From: Acidaminococcaceae bacterium
GTDB lineage: Bacteria > Bacillota > Negativicutes > Acidaminococcales > Acidaminococcaceae
DNA: 38,550 nt
Assembly: GCA_017460905.1 (NCBI GenBank)
Contig: JAFTZZ010000033.1
Span: forward strand, 1 to 38,550
Direction of reading: 5' to 3'
Shown here: in pieces, positions 20,540 to 26,961 of the stretch
How the letters are laid out: each line of letters begins with the position of its first letter
How positions within the stretch are numbered: the stretch's first letter is position 1
The notes under the pieces: model-generated
Database searches by the model: none
What the model was told of the DNA's origin: nothing
What the model saw: the letters and a program-made list of their open reading frames with translations, nothing else
Translations under genes and position numbers: made by a program

Positions 20540-21067
20540 ATGAAAAAGACTATTCTAATCGCTGCCACACTGGCCGCCCTCCTGATCAGTAACGTTGCCG
20601 CTGCCAAATACAGCGACGAATACAAGGCCCAGCATAAAAGACAGGTAGAAGTTGTTACGACCCAGCTGCCCAGTGGCCAGAAATACACCCGGGATATTTT
20701 CGAACTGTTTGACCGGCAGGTCCCCGGCGGAAAGATACGCCTGAAGGCGGAAGTCGGGCGGCCGGGTCCGCGGATCCTGTACCTGACATATGCAGCCACC
20801 GGCAAAAGTTACCCCACCGGCATCAACGAAATGACCTGGGGAGACGGTAAGGAAGCCCACAAAATGCGGGTGTTTTTCTATGATTACAGCCGGATTTCCC
20901 ATAAAAATTATACGGAGCTGGCCATAGCTACCGTCAACCCGGAGCAGTTAAAGAATGCTATTGTAATCAGTGTAGACGGCGCTGCAGTTTTTAGTGAATC
21001 GTCGAAACATTGGCCGGAATGGAAGGCAGCCCTGGAAGACGCGAAAAAGTTAATGAATGAAAAATAA
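20540..21067 (+). CDS. Second exported protein, putative moron
   Basis: A 175-residue protein with a signal peptide (KKTILIAATLAALLISNVAAA, cleavage near residue 22). Mature sequence alternates charged and beta segments (VEVVTTQLPSGQKYTRD, ILYLTYAATGKSYPTGINEM, ELAIATVNPEQLKNAIVIS). It follows the first exported gene by 20 bp with AGGAGAAG as ribosome-binding site, so the two form a pair. Their shared location and export suggest action at the cell envelope, for example superinfection exclusion or host fitness. That is inference. Confidence 0.65.
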   Translation: MKKTILIAATLAALLISNVAAAKYSDEYKAQHKRQVEVVTTQLPSGQKYTRDIFELFDRQVPGGKIRLKAEVGRPGPRILYLTYAATGKSYPTGINEMTWGDGKEAHKMRVFFYDYSRISHKNYTELAIATVNPEQLKNAIVISVDGAAVFSESSKHWPEWKAALEDAKKLMNEK

Positions 21068-21090
21068 TGTATCGTAATTATTTTTAATGT

Positions 21091-21130
21091 AAAAAGCAAA
21101 AACCGCCTGGCGTGGCCGCGCCAGACGGTT
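21091..21130 (-). terminator. Intrinsic terminator for leftward transcription
   Basis: AACCGCCTGGCG (21101-21112) pairs with CGCCAGACGGTT (21119-21130), one mismatch and 6-base loop. On the leftward strand the stem is followed by TTTTTGCTTTTT. It would stop leftward late transcripts after they have crossed the integrase gene in antisense; it may weakly stop the rightward moron transcript too. Confidence 0.6.
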
Positions 21131-21165
21131 GTTAAGAGATGTACAGATATGCCAGAAAATTGAGG

Positions 21166-21194
21166 TTAAAAAGCATAGTCTGCCCTTCTATTAT
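21166..21194 (+). promoter_or_regulatory. Candidate integrase promoter
   Basis: TTAAAA (21166-21171), 17 bp, then TATTAT (21189-21194); a further TATAAT occurs at 21200-21205 just before the GGAGG of the integrase. The -35 is weak, so the call is tentative. The 150 bp from 21068 to 21219 is also where attP of a large serine integrase could lie, but no site is recognisable by eye. Confidence 0.4.
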
Positions 21195-21219
21195 ATCAGT
21201 ATAATGGAGGTTTTACAAC

Positions 21220-22761
21220 ATGTTACGTGCTGCCATTTATGCCAGGTATTCCAGCGATAACCAGCGCCATGAAAGTATTGAAACGCAGTTCCGGATCTGC
21301 GAAGACTACTGCCGGCAAAAAGGTTATGGCGTTGTCGCCCATTACCAGGACGAAGCCAAAACTGGCACCACTTCCATCGGCCGGGACGGCTTTCATCGGA
21401 TGCTGTCCGATGCCCGGAGAGATATTTTTGACGTGCTGGTTGTGTACACCCTGGACCGGACGGCCCGGCAGGAATTAGATTATTATTTGTACAAAAAGGA
21501 GCTGCAGGCCGCCGGCATCAAATACGAATACGCAACGGAATCTTTTGACCCTTCATCCGTTGACGGTCAGTTTTTTGAAGGTATTCAGGTGGCGCAAGCT
21601 GCATGGTATTCCCGGAAGCTGTCCGTAAAGGTTCGGGACGGAAAAGATACCAATGCCCGGCAATTCCTTTTTCCGGGTGGGACCCCGCCCCTGGGATATG
21701 ACGCCACCCCGGACCATCATTATATAATTAATGAGACGGAGGCCGCAGCCGTCCGCCTGATCTTTAAAATGTTTATCGCCGGCTCCGGATACGGCCCGAT
21801 CATAGACGAATTGAACCGCCAGGGCTTCCGGACGAAACGCGGCAAAATGTTCGGGAAAAATTCCCTGCATGAGATCCTGGCAAACGAAAAATACTGCGGC
21901 ACATACGTGCACCGCCGTAGCTACGGGAAACAGCGCAGGAACCAGACGGCCGCATCCGGCACGCCTAACGCCATCCCGGCCATTATCAGCCAGGAAACTT
22001 TCATGGAAGCGGCCCGGCGCAGGGAGTTGAACCGGGGCCGATCTGCCAGCTACGCAGCTAAAGCCGTTTATTTGTTATCCGGAAAAGTCTGCTGTGGTGA
22101 ATGCGGCCACAGTTATAACGGCAACAGCATGTCAAGCCGTGGCTACCGTTATGAGTTTTACCAATGCTGTGATCAGACGAACCACGGCAGCCGCACATGT
22201 AAAAACCCCCGCATTAAAAAGAGCTGGCTGGAGCGCCATGTGGTGGACGCTATCCTGAAGATGTTTACATTGGACCGTATCAACGCCGTTGTTGATAAAG
22301 CTCTGGCCAAATACCAGGCAACGGCCGCAGCTGCTCCGGATGAAACGGCCCAGCTATACCGGCAGAAGGCCGGCGCGGAAAAACGCCTGGCCAATTTATA
22401 CAAAATGGTGGAAAACGGAGCCGCCGATGAGTTTGACTTGGAACGGATGCGCGACATTAAGAACCAGATCCGCGCCATCAATGAAAAAATCGCTGCCGCT
22501 GGCAGCCAGCCGAAAATCTCTATAAACCGGGAGCAGATAAAACGGTACTGGTATAAATTGGTAGCTGAGTTAAAAATGCAGAACCGGCCAGAATTAATCC
22601 GGCCGGTTCTGCAGAAAATTGTTAATAAAGTTATGGTTTACCCGGACCGTGTTGTCGTCAGCATCGGCAACGTGGCCGGAATCAGCGGACACAATGGCAA
22701 CGGTTTGGCGCTGCCATTGAATCCACTGCTGGAAATTAATATAGACAGAAAAGCAGCTTAG
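21220..22761 (+). CDS. int: Large serine recombinase (integrase)
   Basis: A 513-residue serine integrase. The catalytic domain starts with AIYARYSSDNQ (nucleophile Ser11), VVYTLDRTARQELDYY and the FFEGIQVAQAAWYSRKLSVKVRDG helix region. The recombinase domain follows (GTPPLGYD, INETEAAAVRLIFKMFIAGSGYGPIIDELNRQG, NEKYCGTYVHRRS). A zinc ribbon with Cys291/292, Cys295, Cys316/317 and Cys327 comes next, and a coiled coil at about 350-440. It integrates the phage at a short attB without needing host factors, excision needing a directionality factor not identified here. GGAGG ribosome-binding site 9 nt upstream. All domains look intact. Confidence 0.95.
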   Translation: MLRAAIYARYSSDNQRHESIETQFRICEDYCRQKGYGVVAHYQDEAKTGTTSIGRDGFHRMLSDARRDIFDVLVVYTLDRTARQELDYYLYKKELQAAGIKYEYATESFDPSSVDGQFFEGIQVAQAAWYSRKLSVKVRDGKDTNARQFLFPGGTPPLGYDATPDHHYIINETEAAAVRLIFKMFIAGSGYGPIIDELNRQGFRTKRGKMFGKNSLHEILANEKYCGTYVHRRSYGKQRRNQTAASGTPNAIPAIISQETFMEAARRRELNRGRSASYAAKAVYLLSGKVCCGECGHSYNGNSMSSRGYRYEFYQCCDQTNHGSRTCKNPRIKKSWLERHVVDAILKMFTLDRINAVVDKALAKYQATAAAAPDETAQLYRQKAGAEKRLANLYKMVENGAADEFDLERMRDIKNQIRAINEKIAAAGSQPKISINREQIKRYWYKLVAELKMQNRPELIRPVLQKIVNKVMVYPDRVVVSIGNVAGISGHNGNGLALPLNPLLEINIDRKAA

Positions 22762-22862
22762 TCTTTCCCCGCAAAATCGCAGTAAAACGTTTTCCAGGCG
22801 TTTTCTGCCGTGTGCATAGTTTTTATCGCGATAACGCTTTTCTGGCCGTTGTGCGGCATCCT

Positions 22863-22893
22863 GCGCTCAGGTTTTTTACCTGGGCGCTTTTTT
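22863..22893 (+). terminator. Integrase terminator
   Basis: GCGCTCAGGT (22863-22872) pairs with ACCTGGGCGC (22878-22887), one G-T wobble plus one more, loop of T, then TTTTTT. Faces right, about 100 bp after the integrase stop. It overlaps the last codon of the leftward lysis gene, marking the convergent boundary. The 130 bp from 22762 to 22891 shows no gene. Confidence 0.75.
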
Positions 22894-23353
22894 ATTTCGC
22901 TGCCGCTGCACCCACCGCTGCGCCGGCAATAAAAAACCAGAATCTATTTTGCCAGATCTGGCGGCGCTGCACCCGCCGCTCTTTTTCGATCGTGCGCCTC
23001 AATGTCTGCAAGGATGTTTTCGATGCGGCCAGCTCGCTGGATGCAGCTGTCAAGGATAGATTGACAGCTGTTAATTCCTTCTGTGATGTCTGCAGCTGCC
23101 TTTTCACTTCTTGCAATTCCTGCTGCAGCTGCTCCGACGGCCGCTTCAGCTTGCTGCACAGATCCTGCAGCTTCATTAATTCGCTCTTTTGCGCGGTCCA
23201 CTCTGCTGTCAACTGCGTCCACTGCCCGATCGGTATCTGCTTGTATGCCGTTGTTTCTCCGGCAGTCATGCACCAGCCAGATCGCGGCCATACAACACAG
23301 CACAGCAACAGCAGCGATAATACAATAGCGTGTATTTTCTTTGTAGTAGTCAT
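22892..23353 (-). CDS. Exported coiled-coil protein with C-terminal membrane segment (spanin-like candidate)
   Basis: A 153-residue protein: N-terminal signal-like segment (KKIHAIVLSLLLLCCVV), a long coiled coil (KLKRPSEQLQQELQEVKRQL, TAVNLSLTAASSELAASKTSLQTLRRTIEKE) and a C-terminal hydrophobic helix (NRFWFFIAGAAVGAAAAK). Signal plus C-terminal membrane segment resembles a unimolecular spanin, though no canonical lipobox is visible. Its ATG overlaps the amidase stop (ATGA). The frame lies +1 relative to the 137-residue frame and covers all of it. Both frames look protein-like. Confidence 0.6.
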   Translation of the reverse strand: MTTTKKIHAIVLSLLLLCCVVWPRSGWCMTAGETTAYKQIPIGQWTQLTAEWTAQKSELMKLQDLCSKLKRPSEQLQQELQEVKRQLQTSQKELTAVNLSLTAASSELAASKTSLQTLRRTIEKERRVQRRQIWQNRFWFFIAGAAVGAAAAK

Positions 23354-23357
23354 GCAT
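22944..23357 (-). CDS. Membrane-anchored coiled-coil lysis protein (i-spanin/Rz-like candidate)
   Basis: A 137-residue protein from ATG 23357: a short N-terminus, a membrane helix (YCIIAAVAVLCCMAAIWLV, residues about 11-30), then a coiled coil (TDRAVDAVDSRVDRAKERIN, EAAVGAAAAGIARSEKAAAD) and a charged tail. That is the Rz/i-spanin layout, expected in a phage of a didermic host. GGGAGGG lies 5 nt upstream. It overlaps the whole length of the other frame, starting 4 nt before it; both follow the endolysin, the canonical spanin location. Roles by layout only. Confidence 0.6.
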   Translation of the reverse strand: MHDYYKENTRYCIIAAVAVLCCMAAIWLVHDCRRNNGIQADTDRAVDAVDSRVDRAKERINEAAGSVQQAEAAVGAAAAGIARSEKAAADITEGINSCQSILDSCIQRAGRIENILADIEAHDRKRAAGAAPPDLAK

Positions 23358-23934
23358 TAGATCCCTCCCGCAGCCATTGCGCCAGGTAAAAGTTTGCGAT
23401 GCCACGCCACAAGTCGCCGCCAGGTACCATTTTGCCGCCGTTGTTAATATCCGGCAAGTACCACAGGTCCCAGCGAGTTTCCGGATCTCCGGAAAAAGGA
23501 CCGTACCCATCAATCTGCGCAGCTTCGCAGTGCGTCATAAAATGCTCCCTGTCCAGATCTATGCCCAGGACGTCAGATAATACGGCCGCAACTTGCGACA
23601 GCGCCGTTATCTGTATATCCGTGGGAGGCTCCGGGCCCAGATCCGCATCCCTGCCCTCATTGGCGATTGCTCCATACCCGCATAGCATTGCTATGCCAAT
23701 AGCGCCGAAATTGCGCCGCCATGTGTGGGATTTCTTTTCCGCCAGGTCTTCCGTGGTAACATATACGGATCCATCCCGGTCGATCAGGATATGATAATCG
23801 TCATACCCCTGGCCATAATGGCCAGCTGTCCAATGTGCATATACCCGGCTGATCAGGCCGCGCGCATCTGCAGCAATGACTTCTATGTCTTCCAGTGTTA
23901 CCTTGGTACAATCATTTAACGATATTGCTGCCAT
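23350..23934 (-). CDS. Endolysin, N-acetylmuramoyl-L-alanine amidase (amidase_2/PGRP fold)
   Basis: A 194-residue endolysin. Zinc ligands are in the expected places: His34 in VYAHWTAGHYGQG, His135 in HFMTHCEAAQIDGYGP, with conserved DYHILIDRDGSVY (core strand) and HTWRRNFGAIGIAMLCGYG. It cleaves the bond between muramic acid and the stem peptide. No signal peptide, so release depends on the holin just upstream. The catalytic domain fills the protein and no cell-wall-binding domain is present, which suits a Gram-negative-type envelope. AGGAGG ribosome-binding site. Confidence 0.93.
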   Translation of the reverse strand: MAAISLNDCTKVTLEDIEVIAADARGLISRVYAHWTAGHYGQGYDDYHILIDRDGSVYVTTEDLAEKKSHTWRRNFGAIGIAMLCGYGAIANEGRDADLGPEPPTDIQITALSQVAAVLSDVLGIDLDREHFMTHCEAAQIDGYGPFSGDPETRWDLWYLPDINNGGKMVPGGDLWRGIANFYLAQWLREGSNA

Positions 23935-23943
23935 TATATCCTC

Positions 23944-24483
23944 CTATTGTTTTAGTTTCTCTTTTTTCTTTTTAACAATTGCGATCAGCTCGCCGGCCAC
24001 GCTGACATTGCACTCGGAAAGGTTTTCCAGGCAACTGAGCAGCTCCGTGCAGCTGAGCACGGCCGTAATCACCGGAAGCAGGAACGCGATCGGGGCCTTA
24101 GCTATCATCATGGCCACGTCGCATAAAGAGGCGAATAGCAATATAACGCCATATGTCCCGATCTTGCTGATAAACTGATTTCTCATAGCTTCGCTTTTGA
24201 TGTATCGCCAGCGATGGGCCTGCCGGATAAACTTTACAGCCTGCCATACTGTGACAGGCGTTTGAGGGTACATATCCAGGTGCAATCTCATGGCCAGCGC
24301 GATCCATCTGGTAAAAACATCCAGACAGGCAAGTGCGCAGAAAATCATAAACAGCTGCACCTGCACCCCCATGGCGTCGGCCAGGGCTGCCACTCCTGTA
24401 CTGGCCGCCAGCTTTATTGGCCAGTCGGCCATAACATTTTTTAATGTATCCGCAGAAAAAAAGCTGTGCAAAATATTATTCAT
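23944..24483 (-). CDS. Holin (toxin secretion/phage lysis family)
   Basis: A 179-residue membrane protein of the phage_holin_4-like group, with hydrophobic stretches around residues 26-60 (LAASTGVAALADAMGVQVQL, FMIFCALACLDVFTRWIALA) and 105-145 (IGTYGVILLFASLCDVAMMI, APIAFLLPVITAVLSCTELL), plus a lysine-rich tail. LDVFTRW matches the D..TG/TRW signature region. The ATG overlaps the upstream stop (ATGA). It precedes the amidase, as in typical holin-endolysin pairs. Confidence 0.88.
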   Translation of the reverse strand: MNNILHSFFSADTLKNVMADWPIKLAASTGVAALADAMGVQVQLFMIFCALACLDVFTRWIALAMRLHLDMYPQTPVTVWQAVKFIRQAHRWRYIKSEAMRNQFISKIGTYGVILLFASLCDVAMMIAKAPIAFLLPVITAVLSCTELLSCLENLSECNVSVAGELIAIVKKKKEKLKQ

Positions 24484-24644
24484 TCCCCGATCTCCCTTTT
24501 CAGCGCCTCTATCTTCTCAAGCTCTTTTTCGGCGTTGTCTGCCGCGGTATGCTGCGCCAGCTCATTGTACAGATCTGCGATCAGCTGGCTCTGCAATTGT
24601 ATAATTTCGTTTTGCTTTTCAATGATCAAAACCGGCGGCGTCAT
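24480..24644 (-). CDS. Small coiled-coil protein (54 residues)
   Basis: ATG at 24644 overlaps the stop of the tail-fibre chaperone-like gene (ATGA) and its own stop overlaps the holin start (ATGA). The sequence (VLIIEKQNEIIQLQSQLIAD, then AEKELEKIEALKREIGE) is a short amphipathic coiled coil. A longer in-frame start at 24725 lies in the preceding gene and is unlikely. It may be a hemolysin XhlA-like or lysis-module accessory protein; uncertain. Confidence 0.6.
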   Translation of the reverse strand: MTPPVLIIEKQNEIIQLQSQLIADLYNELAQHTAADNAEKELEKIEALKREIGE

Positions 24645-24946
24645 GGTTTTACTGGCCACACGATCGCCAGCGGAAAGTCTTCCTGTTCCGGCACGTCCCG
24701 GAGCGCCTGCCGGTATACCTTCCACGCATCGACATCCACATTAGGCCGGTCCGGTACCAGCATATTGTCGCAATCGTCCAGCAGCCGGTTCCGGTATTCC
24801 CGCGCCGCCTCGGCCGCTTCCTCTTCATTCTGCGCCTCTACTGCGGCCTCATACCGTCGACGCAGCACTCCATCTGTATGTGAGTAGGCATACTGGAGAT
24901 AATTAGATCGTCTTGCCTCTTCAACTCCCTGCGCTTTGCATTCCAT
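24641..24946 (-). CDS. Phage tail assembly chaperone-like protein (Phage_TAC/APC type)
   Basis: A 101-residue protein ending with the hallmark of tail-fibre-associated chaperones: RNRLLDDCDNMLVPDRP, VDAWKVYRQALRDVPEQEDFPLAIVWPVKP. These proteins usually follow fibre genes and help their assembly. The ATG has AGGAGGG 6 nt upstream, inside the RT gene, so the first 36 codons overlap the RT 3' end by 109 nt in another frame. It may be dedicated to the diversified fibre protein. Confidence 0.8.
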   Translation of the reverse strand: MECKAQGVEEARRSNYLQYAYSHTDGVLRRRYEAAVEAQNEEEAAEAAREYRNRLLDDCDNMLVPDRPNVDVDAWKVYRQALRDVPEQEDFPLAIVWPVKP

Positions 24947-26148
24947 TCGGGTGCCCTCCTATTAAATAATTGATAGTATAGCCGGCGCATCTGGATAACC
25001 TGCATATAACAATCTTGCTGCAATATACCAGCCTGCCAGCATTGAAAACTGTTTGCTATGGCTGCCATGCTAATTTTTCCGGCATCCAGCAGCTTCTTTT
25101 GTTTGCGCAGCCTCCTGCGCGCTTTTCTCATACTTGACCGGTGTTTTCGGATAACAACCTTACCCGTTACGCCCACGCGGATCCGCCAGTGCAATAAGAT
25201 TATACCACGGGCCAACGGATATAATTGCGTTTTCGGGTTTAGCGTTAATTTCTTCCGGTGTAAAAACTCCGCAATTTTACCCCGGCAATATCTTAGATAT
25301 TCTTTACTTTCATGCACCAGTACAAAGTCGTCCATGTAACGCGCGTAGACTTGGATCCCTAACGTTTCCGTTATGTAATGATCCATATCATTCAACAGCG
25401 TGATCTGTGTGGTCTGCGTTACCTGACTCCCCAGCCCGACGCCTTTAAAATCGCCTTGCTGGATCCTTTTGGTTACTGCAGTAACCTGGCTGCTGTTCAG
25501 CCCTTTAATTACTCTTTTCCAGTCGCCTCCGTATATCAGGTAGCTTGAAATTCTATGTCCTGCATTATGGGCGTCTCTCTTGGCCATTCCCTGGGCCATT
25601 AAAATTTTTGTAAATTCAATTTCCGTAAAACTGCGGATGACATCCTCGCAAGCCCGCACAGTGTATGAATCCACGTATTGCGCTGTATTGCTGCATACGA
25701 CATCATGGTTGCTATTCGGAAAATATCCTTTTATGTCACATTGGAGAACATGCGCGTTATTACCGTGGATCCTCGCAAACTCCCGCAGCTGGGTCAGAAA
25801 AACATCAATGCAAAACTTTGTGCCCTTACCCTTCTGGCAGGCGCAATTTGCTTTGATGAATGTCTTTGTTACAGCCGGATATACGATATCGTCAATCAAG
25901 GCGTGCTGATACTGCCTATCTTTGATATTGGACGCGTAAATATCTCGCTGCTTGGGCTCCGTGATTGTAAACCACAAATATTTCGATATTCTGTATCGGC
26001 CTGTTTTGATGTCCTTGCGTAAACGGTATGTGTTAAGCAGCCGGTCCAACCAATATATTGCGACGCTTTTCTTCCATTTCGTTCCCCTGGTACATCTCTG
26101 TAGCCGTTTTAATAGGTTGTGATATTCAATTGCTTCCTGGTATTCCAT
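24838..26148 (-). CDS. DGR reverse transcriptase
   Basis: A 436-residue retroelement-type reverse transcriptase. Motifs: RDIYASNIKDRQYQHALIDD (RT1), ACQKGKGTK (103-111, RT2), LQCDIKGYFPNSNH (RT3, Asp138), KGVGLGSQVTQ (236-246, carrying the GxxxSQ-type sequence characteristic of DGR enzymes), QVYARYMDDFVLV (RT5, YMDD 271-274) and LNPKTQLYPLARGIILLHWRI (RT6/7). The C-terminus is basic (KHRSSMRKARRRLRKQKK), as in DGR thumbs. It makes mutagenised cDNA from the template repeat with the Avd-like protein. It lies downstream of target, Avd and TR, the canonical order. The 3' end overlaps the next gene by 109 nt. Confidence 0.95.
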   Translation of the reverse strand: MEYQEAIEYHNLLKRLQRCTRGTKWKKSVAIYWLDRLLNTYRLRKDIKTGRYRISKYLWFTITEPKQRDIYASNIKDRQYQHALIDDIVYPAVTKTFIKANCACQKGKGTKFCIDVFLTQLREFARIHGNNAHVLQCDIKGYFPNSNHDVVCSNTAQYVDSYTVRACEDVIRSFTEIEFTKILMAQGMAKRDAHNAGHRISSYLIYGGDWKRVIKGLNSSQVTAVTKRIQQGDFKGVGLGSQVTQTTQITLLNDMDHYITETLGIQVYARYMDDFVLVHESKEYLRYCRGKIAEFLHRKKLTLNPKTQLYPLARGIILLHWRIRVGVTGKVVIRKHRSSMRKARRRLRKQKKLLDAGKISMAAIANSFQCWQAGILQQDCYMQVIQMRRLYYQLFNRRAPEWNAKRRELKRQDDLIISSMPTHIQMECCVDGMRPQ

Positions 26149-26266
26149 GTCTTAGTCCGCCGTAACCAGCGGCTCAAATTTGGCTTTTACGCCGGAGAAA
26201 TAATACTCCTTGCATGTTGCATGTGCGCTGCTTTCGACGTTTCCGTCTACTCGGTCCGGCCGTCCA
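26149..26266 (-). other. Spacer between TR and RT (candidate cDNA-priming region)
   Basis: 118 bp separate the end of the template repeat from the RT start. In the Bordetella phage DGR the equivalent spacer RNA binds RT-Avd and primes cDNA synthesis. The first 20 bases still encode the Avd C-terminus (stop 26247-26249). A CAAGGAG lies mid-spacer. Function by analogy. Confidence 0.5.
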
Positions 26267-26897
26267 TGCAATCGGGGGCAACGGCGTTGCTGTTGTTCGC
26301 ATTGTTGTTGTTGACTGCGCCCGATGAGTTGACTATCCGCGCATTATTCGCGTTGCCGGGATTCGGGGAACGTAACCACTGATTTCGGGCAGTATTAGTA
26401 TTATTCTCCACAATGCCGAACGGCATTGATTTTAAACTTTGTACTTCTGTTTCTAATTTTGCCAGCCGGATGGCCCGCTGCTGCAACAATCTGTATCTGC
26501 GTTCTTTGTCTGATTTTATCCATGCTTTTAACAATCTAAGCGCGTCGTCCACCAGCCCGATCCAATGCTCCAGGCCGTCGATCTTTCTGTCGTCGTTAAA
26601 TGTGGTAAGATACCGCACCACGTCAGAAACTGCAGCCAGCGCTTTCAATTGCTTTTTGTGGCGCATTTTATACTCCAGATCGTCGTCGATTTGAAATTCA
26701 TTAGCAGCCATTATATTGTGCAACACGGCGGTCGTTGCTTTTAATAGCGGGATCCGTTTGGTGAACGTAGTCGATTTTGTAAAATACGATCCGCCTTTCG
26801 TTCCCTTCATTTTCTGCATCGTGTGATTAAGTAAATTCTCTGCAGCAATAGCAACGTTTAAATCGTTTGGTTTTCTTTTCCATGCCGGCACTGACAT
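26247..26897 (-). CDS. avd: Avd-like DGR accessory protein with TR-encoded C-terminus
   Basis: A 216-residue frame. Residues 1-150 are basic and helical (VAIAAENLLNHTMQKMKGTK, KRIPLLKATTAVLHNIMAAN, LAAVSDVVRYLTTFNDD, LRLLKAWIKSDKERRYRLL), matching the four-helix Avd bundle that binds RT and RNA. Residues 169-211 are encoded by the template repeat, in the same frame as the target protein: a stretch of 13 Asn plus QWLRSP and ARIVNSSGAV. Whether this tail is made or is only RNA template is open. In well-known DGRs avd ends before or within TR. Confidence 0.85.
   Translation of the reverse strand: MSVPAWKRKPNDLNVAIAAENLLNHTMQKMKGTKGGSYFTKSTTFTKRIPLLKATTAVLHNIMAANEFQIDDDLEYKMRHKKQLKALAAVSDVVRYLTTFNDDRKIDGLEHWIGLVDDALRLLKAWIKSDKERRYRLLQQRAIRLAKLETEVQSLKSMPFGIVENNTNTARNQWLRSPNPGNANNARIVNSSGAVNNNNANNSNAVAPDCMDGRTE
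26267..26393 (-). repeat. DGR template repeat (TR)
   Basis: 127 bp, matching the VR at 26991-27117 with 112 identities and no gaps (offset 724). All 15 differences are at adenines of the TR coding (leftward) strand: 7 A-to-T, 4 A-to-C and 4 A-to-G. AAC/AAT codons dominate, giving maximal codon diversity when mutated. The 3' part (left end) is GC-rich (CGCCGTTGCCCCCG), the expected initiation-of-mutagenic-homing-like end. Confidence 0.95.
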
Positions 26898-26961
26898 TTT
26901 ACTTTATCCTCTTAGTAGCGGCCGGGTGGGCTCGCGCCGCCGCGACCGTGTTCATTGTATT
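26898..26961 (-). other. GC-rich segment just after the VR-bearing gene
   Basis: The 64 bp between target stop and Avd start contain a GC-rich stretch (26920-26945) with short complementary arms (GCGGC/GCCGC, and GGC-GCGA-GCC with a GNRA-like loop). Known DGRs carry a hairpin downstream of VR that promotes retrohoming; this may be its counterpart, but the stem is short. Confidence 0.35.

Noticed and set aside
24838-26148. Reverse transcriptase as a retron, group II intron or defence (Abi/UG) enzyme
   Set aside because: The adjacent TR/VR pair with adenine-only differences, the Avd-like gene and the GxxxSQ-type motif fix it as a DGR enzyme.
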